DNA of 64,000 nucleotides from an uncultured Flavobacteriales bacterium (GCA_905480125.1 CAJQPE010000006.1:20045-84044), one strand, 5' to 3'; numbered from the stretch's first letter, positions 8,987 to 18,186 are shown. Notes: generated from the letters alone by a model not told the origin. Program-made: numbers and translations.

Positions 8987-10000
8987 TTATGATTTTGGTT
9001 TATATCCCGACTCACGAAGAATTGCTTGCGCATCATTCATTTCCATTAAATTTGCTAATGAAACTTTGGGATGTTTATTCATATAAGATCTTATTATTTG
9101 CCAGCCCAGCCATACGCCAGTTCGCGCTGGCGAAACTTTGTCGAAACCTCTCGTAAATGGACCTTCTCCAGTAAACTGAATAATGTCAGATTGATTCTTT
9201 GAAAACAACAACTTATTTTGGACTAAATGCGACCACAAACTAAATTCATAATGATCGCACCAAAGTAACTGCTCTGAGGAAAACCCAATTTTTATCGTAT
9301 CACTTTTTGCTGGATAAAAAGCGTCCATCAAGTACATGATTTTACCTTCATAAATCATTTTCGACAGCAAATCTTTTTCTTTACTTTCATTTGAAAATTC
9401 GCTGATCGACCAACCTTTTAGAGCATCAACGACTAAATGATCTTTTGTCATAATATTTGATTTATACTTAGGAACCCCTAGTGCTGGGTAATAATCACAG
9501 TTGGCGCCTAGATACATATCTAAGCCTAAACCCAAGGTACTATCCATTGCAATAATTGCATAATTAAACCCGGAGATAAAAGTTATAATCTTTGGAACAA
9601 TCTTTCTAGGAAAATGATAATTATAGTACTTGAAAGCGATTTTTAGTTCCCCTTCTATCTCTTTAGTTTCACTAAACTCGTCAAATGTTCTCTGGTGCAA
9701 CTCCCTAATGTTTGCATCCTCCAAAAACCCTACGAGATTACTCGCCACAACTTCAGGATTTGGACCCCCCGTATTAATTACTGAATTAACATATTGCTCA
9801 AAAAACAAACCATACTTACCGTGTAACTTTTCCACTTCTGGCAGCATATTTGAGCGGTTGGCCGCTTCTAGTTCTTTATCAAACCGATCAAAAGAAATAC
9901 TAACATCAATTTCTGAAACGTTAACATCAAGCCTATCGCTATCGCACGTAATTAATAACAATGAGATGAGGATAAATACGATTAACTTTAAAAAACGCAT
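8987..10000 (-). CDS. gldB: Gliding motility lipoprotein GldB
   Basis: A 337-residue lipoprotein required for gliding in flavobacteria and found even in non-gliding relatives. The N-terminus MRFLKLIVFILISLLLITC is a lipoprotein signal peptide with the lipobox Cys at position 19. The rest is a soluble domain, with stretches such as FSRDKFDKEL-like FDRFDKELEA and the C-terminal SPARTGVWLGWQI that I associate with GldB. It forms a two-gene operon with gldC, whose ATG lies one base past the gldB stop. Confidence 0.9.
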   Translation of the reverse strand: MRFLKLIVFILISLLLITCDSDRLDVNVSEIDVSISFDRFDKELEAANRSNMLPEVEKLHGKYGLFFEQYVNSVINTGGPNPEVVASNLVGFLEDANIRELHQRTFDEFSETKEIEGELKIAFKYYNYHFPRKIVPKIITFISGFNYAIIAMDSTLGLGLDMYLGANCDYYPALGVPKYKSNIMTKDHLVVDALKGWSISEFSNESKEKDLLSKMIYEGKIMYLMDAFYPAKSDTIKIGFSSEQLLWCDHYEFSLWSHLVQNKLLFSKNQSDIIQFTGEGPFTRGFDKVSPARTGVWLGWQIIRSYMNKHPKVSLANLMEMNDAQAILRESGYKPKS

Positions 10001-10028
10001 GCTTGAATTTTGAGTACTATTGAATGTT

Positions 10029-10036
10029 CAAATGTA
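10029..10036 (-). promoter_or_regulatory. -33/-7 promoter (TTTG-N17-TACATTTG) for gldB-gldC
   Basis: TACATTTG on the minus strand matches TAnnTTTG exactly. A TTTG lies 17 bases upstream of it. The element is 28 bases from the gldB ATG, giving a leader of about 23 bases. Confidence 0.5.
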
Positions 10037-10067
10037 TTAATAGCATAAACCAACAAATTATATTGGT

Positions 10068-10871
10068 ATGAAAATTATAAACAAAGTACTATTTACAACC
10101 GCCACCATATTATTAATGGCTATTATATCTAATGCACAAGAAGTAAAAAAAGTAGCTATTGGAATATACGGAACAGGGAATACATCATGGCTAAAACCTG
10201 ATATTGATGGCAAATATGGACACGCTAGAAAAGGTATCGGTTTGGGTTATAGCGCTGGAGTTGCATTCGACTTAGCACTTTTCGGAAGCAACAACTACGC
10301 ATTTGTTACAGGGGCCGGGGTACTTTACCATTCAGGTAAGATTGAATACCCCGATGTTTATTCACCAGCTGATACGGTTCATTACACCGGAACAAGCACA
10401 TCTAAATACAAGCTAAGCTATATAGATATTCCAATAATGCTAAAACTGAAAACCAATGAAATTGGCTATCTAACCTATTATGGTGAAGTAGGTTCTAGCA
10501 TTGGAATCAAATACAAAGCAAGACAAGATAATGAGTTTACATACATCGATGAATTCGGTACTCAAGTAACTACGACAACTGAAGATAGCGACATGGGATC
10601 GTCTGCATATTTATTTAGATTTCCACTTGTAATTGGCGCTGGCGTGGAATATAACTTATCGGGAAATACCTATATACTAGTTGGCTTGACGTACAATAAT
10701 GGCTTTACGAATACCTTTGCTTGGGGAAAAAACAACCCCAAAATATATGAGTATGACGACAGTAATGCGTCCATAGTTTTAGACGAAAATGGCGTACCAA
10801 AGACTGTTGATGAACCCAGTAGAAAAGCGATTTCTAACTTTGTAGGATTAAAGGTTGGAATCAAGTTTTAA
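10068..10871 (+). CDS. Outer-membrane beta-barrel protein (porin/PorT-like family)
   Basis: A 267-residue protein with the signal peptide MKIINKVLFTTATILLMAIISNAQ. Alternating hydrophobic strands follow (AFVTGAGVLYHSG, FPLVIGAGVEYNLSG, FVGLKVGIKF), and the chain ends in an aromatic residue after alternating hydrophobics, as outer-membrane barrels do. This is the common Bacteroidota outer-membrane beta-barrel family. It has no specific function that I can name. It lies divergent from gldB and 27 bases before nadE. Confidence 0.75.
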   Translation: MKIINKVLFTTATILLMAIISNAQEVKKVAIGIYGTGNTSWLKPDIDGKYGHARKGIGLGYSAGVAFDLALFGSNNYAFVTGAGVLYHSGKIEYPDVYSPADTVHYTGTSTSKYKLSYIDIPIMLKLKTNEIGYLTYYGEVGSSIGIKYKARQDNEFTYIDEFGTQVTTTTEDSDMGSSAYLFRFPLVIGAGVEYNLSGNTYILVGLTYNNGFTNTFAWGKNNPKIYEYDDSNASIVLDENGVPKTVDEPSRKAISNFVGLKVGIKF

Positions 10872-10898
10872 CGATTAATAAAGAGTAACTAAAGTTAC

Positions 10899-11675
10899 AT
10901 GGAGCAGCAAAAAATAATTGCACATATTGTTAATTGGCTAAACGATTACAGCAATAAATCACATACCCATGGTTTTGTGATTGGTGTTTCTGGTGGTGTA
11001 GATTCTGCTGTTACCTCCACGCTATGCGCAATGACTGGCAAACCCGTTATATGCATAAATATGCCCATACACCAGGCCGAATCGCAGTTGCAACGATCTA
11101 TTGAACATATTAATTGGTTGAATAGTAATTTCGACAACATTACCGAAAAAACAGTTGACCTCACTAACAATTTCGAAAACTGGAAAACAACTTTACCATT
11201 AGAGATACAAGATGACTTAACCATGGCAAACCTAAGGGCAAGAATTCGAATGTCAACGCTCTATGCATTCGCTGGAAACGACGGAAAATTGGTCGCAGGT
11301 ACTGGAAATAAAGTAGAAGATTTTGGAGTAGGTTTTTTTACTAAATACGGTGATGGTGGTGTTGACCTAAGCCCAATTGCTGACCTCAACAAGACTGAAG
11401 TTTTTGCCCTAGCAAAAGATTTAGGAATTATCGAATCCATTCAAACTGCTGAACCAACAGATGGACTTTTTGGCGATGACCGATCAGATGAAGATCAAAT
11501 TGGCGCATCCTACCCAGAATTAGAATGGGCTATGGGATACAAAGAAAATACAGTTTCATTAACAGATCGAGAAGCCGAGGTACTTGCAATCTACAAAAAG
11601 CTAAACATGATTAACTCACACAAAATGATTCCTATACCAGTTTGTATAGTGCCAAAGGCACTTCGAATCAAATAA
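10899..11675 (+). CDS. nadE: NAD synthetase, ammonia-dependent
   Basis: Converts nicotinic acid adenine dinucleotide to NAD+ using ATP and ammonia. The PP-loop SGGVDSAV is at residues 31-38 and the family segment GTGNKVEDFGVGFFTKYGDG is present. There is no N-terminal glutaminase (CN hydrolase) domain, and 258 residues is the short form, so free ammonia is the likely nitrogen donor. nadE near gldBC and engB is, to my recollection, a conserved flavobacterial neighbourhood. It is convergent with korB, and the two overlap by 8 bases. Confidence 0.95.
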   Translation: MEQQKIIAHIVNWLNDYSNKSHTHGFVIGVSGGVDSAVTSTLCAMTGKPVICINMPIHQAESQLQRSIEHINWLNSNFDNITEKTVDLTNNFENWKTTLPLEIQDDLTMANLRARIRMSTLYAFAGNDGKLVAGTGNKVEDFGVGFFTKYGDGGVDLSPIADLNKTEVFALAKDLGIIESIQTAEPTDGLFGDDRSDEDQIGASYPELEWAMGYKENTVSLTDREAEVLAIYKKLNMINSHKMIPIPVCIVPKALRIK

Positions 11676-12705
11676 CCTCCCAGGTATTAGCTCCTGCAAG
11701 AAGCGAATTCAAATCACCTTCTCCTTTAATTTTTATAGCCTGATTAATTTGAATGGCAACGTCTTCTTCATAAACGGAACGGCTCTCTTTATAAAACACC
11801 CCAAACGGCCTAGGTAAAGTCATTTCCGCTGATGGGGTATCGAAAAACCGAGTTAAGATACCTGCCTTTACCTGATCCGATTCGTCATGAACCCAAAGAT
11901 CATCTGGGGAAATACTTTCATCTAAAGCAACAACTACCGGCTTAAACCCGTCTAATTTAATTCCTAAATCTCCGTTGTCACCGAAGATTAATGGCTGACC
12001 ATGCTTAAGCTGCAGTGTTGTATTTCCTTTAGTTGCTTTCTCTGTAAAGGTGAAAAAAGCACCATCATTAAATACATTACAATTCTGGTAAATTTCAACC
12101 ATCGAAGTCCCTAAATGATTGTTTGCTTCTGCTAGAATTGCTCTTAAATGTTTTGGGTCACGATCCATCGAGCGAGCAATAAATGTTGAGTCTGCTCCCA
12201 AGCACAACGCCAACGGATTAAAAGAGTGATCTAACGAACCCATTGGGGAAGACTTCGTAATCGTTCCTTTTGGAGAAGCTGGAGAATATTGACCCTTGGT
12301 TAATCCGTAAATTTCATTATTAAAAAGTAAAATATTTACATTCAAGTTTCTTCTTAATAAATGTATCAAATGGTTTCCTCCAATAGATAGTGCATCTCCA
12401 TCTCCAGTAACAATCCAAGTATTTAAATCGGGACGCGCGGTTTTTAATCCACTTGCTAATGCAGTTGCTCTGCCATGCAAACTATGAACACCGTATGTAT
12501 TCATGTAATATGGGAATCTAGATGAGCAACCGATGCCCGAAACAAAAACAGTATCTTCTCGTTTTACGCCAATATCTGCAAGGGTACTTTGCACTTGCTT
12601 AAGTATAGAATAATCTCCACAACCTGGGCACCATTTTACTTCTTGATCTGACGCGAAGTCTTTTCCAGATAATTTTACTTCCGGATTTTCCATTTCTATG
12701 CTCAT
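11668..12705 (-). CDS. korB: 2-oxoacid:ferredoxin oxidoreductase, beta subunit (probably KorB)
   Basis: The thiamine-diphosphate-binding subunit of a 2-oxoacid:ferredoxin oxidoreductase. The N-terminal WCPGCGDYSILK and the ThDP motif GDGDALSIGGNHL with NN about 25 residues on are clear. At 345 residues it matches the KorB type that pairs with a fused gamma-alpha subunit. The likely substrate is 2-oxoglutarate, but pyruvate cannot be excluded from sequence. Its ATG overlaps the korA stop by one base (TAATG). Confidence 0.9.
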   Translation of the reverse strand: MSIEMENPEVKLSGKDFASDQEVKWCPGCGDYSILKQVQSTLADIGVKREDTVFVSGIGCSSRFPYYMNTYGVHSLHGRATALASGLKTARPDLNTWIVTGDGDALSIGGNHLIHLLRRNLNVNILLFNNEIYGLTKGQYSPASPKGTITKSSPMGSLDHSFNPLALCLGADSTFIARSMDRDPKHLRAILAEANNHLGTSMVEIYQNCNVFNDGAFFTFTEKATKGNTTLQLKHGQPLIFGDNGDLGIKLDGFKPVVVALDESISPDDLWVHDESDQVKAGILTRFFDTPSAEMTLPRPFGVFYKESRSVYEEDVAIQINQAIKIKGEGDLNSLLAGANTWEVI

Positions 12706-14549
12706 TACCCTAAAATTTCAAGAACTTTTTCTTTTATCTCTTGCGAGCTAAAAGGTATTCCCATTATCTTATTGAACGGGATTGCATCCACTAAATATTT
12801 ATCTCTAATAAGTTTAACAAACTGGCCGTCATTTATTTCCGGAACAAGCACTTTATCAAACCTAGAAATAAGATCTCTTAAGTTCTTAGGAAGCGGATTT
12901 AAATAGCGCACATGGGCCTGTGAAACTTCCACCCCATCTTTTACTAACTCAGTTACCGCAGTTTTACTTGCACCAAATGTTGAACCCCATCCTAGCACTA
13001 ATACTTTACCTGAATTCTCCCCAATTTCGATATTCTGATCCGGAATAGTGTCCGAAATATTAACTACTTTTTTTGCCCTTAATTTAACCATTAATTCATG
13101 GTTCGCAGGGTCATAAGAGACGTTCCCTGTTTCATTTTCTTTTTCTAAACCACCTATTCGGTGCTCTAATCCTTTTACGCCAGGGATTGCCCAATCCCGC
13201 ACTAGTTTATCGTTCCGAACATAAGGTCTGTATTTTTCATCATCTCCTTCAGCAGAAAGTTTTTTGACCTTTATCGGCACTAAATCTGTAGATACAGGAA
13301 ATTTCCATGGTTCTGAACCATTAGCTATATATCCATCCGAGAGAAAAAAGACAGGAGTCATGTGTTCAATAGCAATTCTTGCAGCTTCATATATTACATC
13401 AAAGCAATCGGAAGGTGTGCACGGTGCAACCACCGGAATTGGTGCTTCACCATTTCTTCCATATAATGCCTGCATTAAGTCAGATTGCTCAGTCTTTGTC
13501 GGCAAGCCTGTTGAAGGACCTCCTCTTTGCACGTTTATGACGACCAATGGCAATTCTAATATAGCAGCATAACCTAGGGCCTCTCCTTTTAATGCAATAC
13601 CAGGGCCAGAAGAAGTGGTGACTCCTAAATGCCCGCCAAATGATGCTCCAATTGCAGCGCAAATAGCCGCAATTTCATCCTCTGCTTGATATGTCTTAAC
13701 CCCAAAATTCTTATGTTTCGCTAGTTCGTGTAAGATATCTGATGCTGGAGTTATGGGATACGAGCCATAAAATAAATCTAGGTTAGCTTTTCTTACAGCT
13801 GCAATTAAACCAATTGCTGTAGCCTGATTGCCCATAATATTGCGATAGACTCCTTTTGAAAGAGGTGCTGGCTTTACTTCGTAACGCGAAGTGAATATTT
13901 CGCTGGTATCGCCAAAATAGTAGCCTGCCGTTAGTACTTTAGTGTTGGCATCGATTAAATCTTGTTTTCCTTTAAACTTAACCTTGAAAAAATCGAGTGT
14001 TGTGTCTAGTTTTCGATTATACATCCAATACAAAACACCAAGCACAAACATATTCTTACTTCTATCAATGTGTTTTACAGTCATGCCAGTATCAGCCAAA
14101 CATGCACGTGTAAGTTTTGTAACATCCATTTCGAGAACGCGATACTTACCAAGCGAACTATCAGTTAACGGATTTTCATCATTTAAAAATCCAGCAAGCC
14201 GCAAATTCTTTTTGTCAAACCCAGATAGGTTTACGATTATCGTTCCTCCGATTTTAAGCTTAAGAAGACTTGCCTTAAGAGCAGCAGCGTTCATTGCTAC
14301 CAATACATCTGCATTATCTCCTGGTGTAAAGACGTCAACACTTCCAAAGTTTAATTGAAATCCTGAAACACCAGCAATCGTTCCTTGCGGTGCACGAATC
14401 TCTGCCGGAAAGTCTGGAAAAGTGCTAACATCATTTCCAAACAATGCATTGGTGTTTGTAAACTGCGACCCCGTTAACTGCATGCCATCACCAGAGTCAC
14501 CTGCAAACAGAATGGTTACTGTCTTTTTCTCTTCTTTGGTCTCAACCAT
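12705..14549 (-). CDS. korA: 2-oxoacid:ferredoxin oxidoreductase, fused gamma-alpha subunit (probably KorA)
   Basis: Subunit of the ferredoxin-linked 2-oxoacid oxidoreductase, which makes acyl-CoA and reduced ferredoxin. The first 200 residues are the gamma domain (GDSGDGMQLTGSQF near residue 16). The rest is the alpha domain (GSYPITPASDI, GVTTSSGPGIALKGE). At 614 residues it has the usual fused length. It is co-transcribed with korB in the order alpha then beta. In aerobic Bacteroidota the enzyme can serve the TCA cycle in place of 2-oxoglutarate dehydrogenase. No ferredoxin gene is adjacent. Confidence 0.9.
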   Translation of the reverse strand: MVETKEEKKTVTILFAGDSGDGMQLTGSQFTNTNALFGNDVSTFPDFPAEIRAPQGTIAGVSGFQLNFGSVDVFTPGDNADVLVAMNAAALKASLLKLKIGGTIIVNLSGFDKKNLRLAGFLNDENPLTDSSLGKYRVLEMDVTKLTRACLADTGMTVKHIDRSKNMFVLGVLYWMYNRKLDTTLDFFKVKFKGKQDLIDANTKVLTAGYYFGDTSEIFTSRYEVKPAPLSKGVYRNIMGNQATAIGLIAAVRKANLDLFYGSYPITPASDILHELAKHKNFGVKTYQAEDEIAAICAAIGASFGGHLGVTTSSGPGIALKGEALGYAAILELPLVVINVQRGGPSTGLPTKTEQSDLMQALYGRNGEAPIPVVAPCTPSDCFDVIYEAARIAIEHMTPVFFLSDGYIANGSEPWKFPVSTDLVPIKVKKLSAEGDDEKYRPYVRNDKLVRDWAIPGVKGLEHRIGGLEKENETGNVSYDPANHELMVKLRAKKVVNISDTIPDQNIEIGENSGKVLVLGWGSTFGASKTAVTELVKDGVEVSQAHVRYLNPLPKNLRDLISRFDKVLVPEINDGQFVKLIRDKYLVDAIPFNKIMGIPFSSQEIKEKVLEILG

Positions 14550-14568
14550 AAAAAACTTATTGGTACGG

Positions 14569-14576
14569 CAAAATTA
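14569..14576 (-). promoter_or_regulatory. -7 element TAATTTTG for korAB
   Basis: An exact TAnnTTTG match on the minus strand, 19 bases before the korA ATG. No convincing -33 was found. Confidence 0.42.
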
Positions 14577-14639
14577 CTTGATTTTATGTTCTGAAAGCAG
14601 TTGAGAGAAAGTTTTATTCAAAAAGAAACAAACTTATAT

Positions 14640-14888
14640 TTACTTAACAATTAAAACACTTTTTATACTTGGTATAGCCTTTAATATAGAGTCCTCAACA
14701 CCAGCTTTAAATGTAGAATTTTGCATTGTACAATCAGTACATGCACCAGTGAACTGCACTTTAACGATCATTTCATTAGTTAATTCGACCAAGTGAATAT
14801 CGCCTCCATCCTCATTTAAAAATGGGCGAATTTGGCCTAAGGCTTGCTCTATTTTTTGTTCAATTATAAGTTTCTCAGCGGCTGCCAT
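14640..14888 (-). CDS. NifU-family Fe-S cluster scaffold (NifU C-terminal domain)
   Basis: An 82-residue protein consisting only of the NifU C-terminal (Nfu) domain. The cluster-binding CxxC is visible as ACTDCTM, preceded by the family segment LNEDGGDIHLVEL. It probably carries or transfers a [4Fe-4S] cluster. It lies 17 bases after the Mrp/NBP35-type ATPase, so the two probably work together in cluster delivery. Confidence 0.9.
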   Translation of the reverse strand: MAAAEKLIIEQKIEQALGQIRPFLNEDGGDIHLVELTNEMIVKVQFTGACTDCTMQNSTFKAGVEDSILKAIPSIKSVLIVK

Positions 14889-14892
14889 GAAA

Positions 14893-14900
14893 CAAATGTA
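14893..14900 (-). promoter_or_regulatory. Possible internal -7 element TACATTTG before the NifU-like gene
   Basis: An exact TAnnTTTG in the 17-base gap after mrp, 4 bases from the NifU-like ATG. If used, the transcript would be leaderless. It may be chance. Confidence 0.25.
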
Positions 14901-14905
14901 AAGAA

Positions 14906-15985
14906 TTATGCTTTGGCAATTTCTTGAATTTTAGAGTACTTTAAGAAATTGTCCGTCAATTCTTTAAATGCTAATGCTTGCGGCGTGGTTTCTTGCATAA
15001 TTGACGGGCGACCAATATCTCCTGACTCTCGAATACTTTGCACAATAGGAATTTGACCCAAACAAGGAAGTTTTAGCTCTTCTGCCAAAAGCTTTGCACC
15101 TTCTTCTCCAAAAATAAAGTACTTATTGTCTGGCAATTCTGCAGGTGTGAAATATGACATATTTTCAACTATTCCCAGCACAGGGACTTTAATTCCGTCC
15201 ATTTTAAACATAGCTACACCCTTCCGAGCATCTGCTAACGCAACAACTTGCGGAGTGCTTACAACAATCGCTCCTGTTAATGGTAAAGCCTGAACTAAAG
15301 ACAAATGAATATCTCCCGTTCCAGGAGGCAAATCAATTAACATGTAGTCTAATTCTCCCCACTCCACATCATTAATCATTTGATTTAATGCTTTTGAAGC
15401 CATTGGCCCTCTCCAAGCTACAGCTTGATTAGAGTCCGCGAAAAAACCAATAGAAAGAATCTTAACGCCATGTCCTTCAACAGGGGTCATTTTGTTATTT
15501 GTTTCTCCTTTAGCAACACCAGGCTTTTCTTGAGCAACATCAAACATTATTGGAATTGATGGGCCATAAATATCAGCATCGATAATTCCAACTTTAAACC
15601 CTTTTTTTACTAAGCCAACCGCAAGATTTGCTGTAATAGTAGATTTACCTACTCCTCCCTTTCCACTAGCAATGGCAACAATGTTTTTCACTTGCGGCAG
15701 AACCGTTCTATTCTCTTTGAGTTTATCTTGAGTTGGAGGCATTGCTGCGACATGAATTTTCACTTCTATCTCTTCTCCTAAAAAACGATTTAGCTGATGC
15801 ATACAGGCCTCTTCCATTCGTTTACGATTGTGCATCGCTGGATTGCTTACATTTAAAATAAAAGAAATTTTGTTACCCGAAACGGCAAGTTCTGTGACCA
15901 AATTTAATGCTATGACGTCCTTCTTTAGATCTGGCTCGATTACATAGCTTAAGGCTTTTTTTACTGTATCTCTATTTATCTCCAT
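14906..15985 (-). CDS. Mrp/NBP35-family iron-sulfur cluster carrier ATPase
   Basis: A 359-residue ATPase that binds and transfers Fe-S clusters in the cytoplasm. An N-terminal MIP18/DUF59 domain (about 1-85) is followed by a P-loop NTPase of the deviant Walker type, GKGGVGKST starting at residue 108, with DADIYGPS and DLPPGTGD. The position where many Mrp proteins have a CxxC after ENMSYF reads ENMSYFTPAELPDN, so that cysteine pair is missing; I recall this as usual in Bacteroidota. It lies 1 base after the alkyltransferase-like gene and before the NifU-like gene. Confidence 0.92.
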   Translation of the reverse strand: MEINRDTVKKALSYVIEPDLKKDVIALNLVTELAVSGNKISFILNVSNPAMHNRKRMEEACMHQLNRFLGEEIEVKIHVAAMPPTQDKLKENRTVLPQVKNIVAIASGKGGVGKSTITANLAVGLVKKGFKVGIIDADIYGPSIPIMFDVAQEKPGVAKGETNNKMTPVEGHGVKILSIGFFADSNQAVAWRGPMASKALNQMINDVEWGELDYMLIDLPPGTGDIHLSLVQALPLTGAIVVSTPQVVALADARKGVAMFKMDGIKVPVLGIVENMSYFTPAELPDNKYFIFGEEGAKLLAEELKLPCLGQIPIVQSIRESGDIGRPSIMQETTPQALAFKELTDNFLKYSKIQEIAKA

Positions 15986-15986
15986 T

Positions 15987-16334
15987 TTATTCGATTGTTA
16001 ATTCCTGCATCGGGTCCCAAAAGTGACTGGCAAAATTAACGATTTGATTGTCTATAACAGCAATTCCTTCAGCTTCTAATTTTCTTTGCATAGCGAATGG
16101 GTCTTCGAAATGTTCTTTTCCTGTTAACAACCCAGCTCTATTTACTACTCTGTGTGCAGGAACTTCTGATTTGCCGTGTGCTGCATTCATTGCCCAACCT
16201 ACCATTCTTGAGGAACGCACTGCGCCTAAATATTTGGCAATAGAACCATAAGAAGTTACTTTACCCTCTGGAATCAGTTTTACAACCTCGTACACATCGA
16301 GAAAAAAATTACGACTCTTATCTGAAATATTCAT
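15987..16334 (-). CDS. Alkyltransferase-like protein (MGMT-fold DNA-binding domain, no active-site Cys)
   Basis: A 115-residue protein with the C-terminal DNA-binding fold of O6-methylguanine-DNA methyltransferase (IPEGKVTSYGSIAKYLG, SSRMVGWAM). In the active enzyme the motif is PCHR; here residues 59-62 are PAHR, so the alkyl-accepting Cys is Ala60. Known alkyltransferase-like (ATL) proteins with such a change bind O6-alkylguanine and hand it to nucleotide excision repair. The gene lies 3 bases after trmB and 1 base before mrp, so it is probably transcribed with them. Confidence 0.88.
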   Translation of the reverse strand: MNISDKSRNFFLDVYEVVKLIPEGKVTSYGSIAKYLGAVRSSRMVGWAMNAAHGKSEVPAHRVVNRAGLLTGKEHFEDPFAMQRKLEAEGIAVIDNQIVNFASHFWDPMQELTIE

Positions 16335-16337
16335 ACG

Positions 16338-17030
16338 CTAATTCATCTGAAATTTAAGATACGTTATCTTAAAACCCTTCTCTGAAAACAACGTTTCGTA
16401 ATGCGTTTTTATTCCTAATATTTCTTGGGTATCAGTATCATACTCAGAAATTTTACCAGCATATAAATCAGCAGAAGCATCAATCAATTTATATTTTCGG
16501 TCTCTTATGACTTGCAACGTATATTCATGCAGCATTGCGCTATCAGTTTTTAAATGCACTACTCCTCCATGTTTTAAAAATTTTAAATATCTATCCAAAA
16601 ACAAAGGGGAAGTCAATCTCTTTTTTACTCTCCTCGTTAAAGGCTGTGGGTCGGGAAATGTTATCCAAATTTCATCTATCTCGTCCTTATCAAAAAATGA
16701 TTCAATACATTCGATTCTAGTCCGCAAAAAAGCAACGTTATTCATCTCTTGCTCAAGTGCATACTTTGAACCAATATACATTCGGGCCCCTTTTATGTCA
16801 ATAGCGATAAAGTTCTTATCTGGAAATTTTTCACCCATACCAACTGTATACTCACCTTTTCCGCAACCTAGCTCTAATACAATTGGGTTGTCATTTTTAA
16901 AGTAATCTTTTCTCCAATTACCCTTTAAGTGATAATCTCGCGTTTTTACGTTTTCTATATCTGGCTCAAACACGTTAGCGAATGACTTCATTTCTGCGAA
17001 ACGTTCTAGCTTATTTTTATTACTTCCCAT
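16338..17030 (-). CDS. trmB: tRNA (guanine-N7-)-methyltransferase TrmB
   Basis: Methylates G46 of tRNA using SAM. The SAM motif VLELGCGKGEYTVGMG and the family motif WITFPDPQP are present. The track ORF starts at 17135 with an unlikely 35-residue hydrophobic leader. I use the ATG at 17030 (MGSNKNKLERFAEM), which also sits 9 bases after a TAnnTTTG element. The product is 230 residues, a normal length. It is first in an operon with the ATL, mrp and NifU-like genes. Confidence 0.92.
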   Translation of the reverse strand: MGSNKNKLERFAEMKSFANVFEPDIENVKTRDYHLKGNWRKDYFKNDNPIVLELGCGKGEYTVGMGEKFPDKNFIAIDIKGARMYIGSKYALEQEMNNVAFLRTRIECIESFFDKDEIDEIWITFPDPQPLTRRVKKRLTSPLFLDRYLKFLKHGGVVHLKTDSAMLHEYTLQVIRDRKYKLIDASADLYAGKISEYDTDTQEILGIKTHYETLFSEKGFKITYLKFQMN

Positions 17031-17039
17031 ATCTAAGTG

Positions 17040-17047
17040 CAAAGGTA
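17040..17047 (-). promoter_or_regulatory. -7 element TACCTTTG for the trmB operon
   Basis: An exact TAnnTTTG on the minus strand with TTTG 22 bases upstream. It ends 9 bases before the trmB ATG, implying a very short leader. Confidence 0.4.
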
Positions 17048-17127
17048 AAAGTTCAAAGAGAATAATTATCAAAGCAAGGTTCCCTTTCTTCACTAACGTT
17101 AAGAACGGAATGACTAATTTCGTAATA

Positions 17128-18186
17128 ATGAGCAAAAAAAAAATATTTATTAGCCCATTAGATTGGGGACTTGGTCACGCGACAAGATGCGTGCCTATAA
17201 TTAAAATTCTAAGAGACTTAAACTGTGACGTAATTATCGGTTCTGATGGCCCTCAATTAGACCTATTGCGGAAGGAATTCCCAACGGTTCCTTACCTTAA
17301 ATTTCCTGGATACAAAATTGACTACCCAAAAAATGGTGGCATGACTTGGCATATGATTAAATCGTTCAGAAAACTTGTGGGAAAAATCATGATTGAGAAC
17401 CAATACATAGGTGAAATAAACGAAATGCATAAGCTAGACGGCATTATTTCAGATAATAGATACGGGTTGTATAACACTGAAATACCAAGCGCCTTCATCA
17501 CACACCAATTGAACATTCAAGCACCTATTGGCCAGTTTCTGCTTAAACAGATTAACAACAAATTCATCAACAAACACAATGAATGTTGGGTGCCAGACAT
17601 TCAGGGCAAGGGAAACTTAAGTGGAAAATTATCGCAAAAGAATCCACCAGAAAACGTAAAATATATTGGTCCAATTTCGCGATTAGATCCTTACAGCATT
17701 AGTAAGAAAAAATACGAAGTACTTGTTATTATTTCTGGTCCAGAACCTCAACGAACTCTATTCCAAAATTTGATTATTCCGCAGCTAAAGCAACTCAACA
17801 AATCTGCAATGGTCGTTCTAGGGCAACCGGATAAAACCATTAACAAAACAGAAGGTAATATTGAAATTCGTTCTCATTTAGATTCCAAGCAAATGGCGGA
17901 AGCGATTAATGCTGCAGACGTTATCGTGTCCCGCCCAGGATACTCAACTATAATGGATTTATCGCAATTTGAAAAGAAAGCCATGTTTATACCAACACCT
18001 GGACAAACAGAGCAGGAATACCTTGCAAAATACCACCGAGGGAAAGGACATACTTCCTGGCAAAAACAAAAAGATTTAAACCTGAAAAGTGGATTGGAAA
18101 TGGCTGGAAATTATAAAGGAATTCCGCAGGTTAATAAAACAAACACTTTGGAACAAACCATAAGAGCATTTGTTAATTCTTTATAA
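17128..18186 (+). CDS. Glycosyltransferase family 28-like (MurG fold) protein
   Basis: A 352-residue protein from MSKKKIFISPLDWGLGHATR. The track also allows a start six codons earlier. The N-terminal GLGHATRCVPI loop and the C-terminal ADVIVSRPGYSTIMDLSQFEKK have the layout of the nucleotide-sugar site of MurG-like GT-B enzymes. It is too divergent for a donor or acceptor to be named, and it is not MurG itself, which would be expected in the dcw cluster. It is convergent with the GSCFA gene, and their stops share TTATAA. Confidence 0.75.
   Translation: MSKKKIFISPLDWGLGHATRCVPIIKILRDLNCDVIIGSDGPQLDLLRKEFPTVPYLKFPGYKIDYPKNGGMTWHMIKSFRKLVGKIMIENQYIGEINEMHKLDGIISDNRYGLYNTEIPSAFITHQLNIQAPIGQFLLKQINNKFINKHNECWVPDIQGKGNLSGKLSQKNPPENVKYIGPISRLDPYSISKKKYEVLVIISGPEPQRTLFQNLIIPQLKQLNKSAMVVLGQPDKTINKTEGNIEIRSHLDSKQMAEAINAADVIVSRPGYSTIMDLSQFEKKAMFIPTPGQTEQEYLAKYHRGKGHTSWQKQKDLNLKSGLEMAGNYKGIPQVNKTNTLEQTIRAFVNSL

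Noticed and set aside
13942-14358. 138-residue plus-strand ORF
   Set aside because: It lies wholly antisense to the well-supported korA gene.
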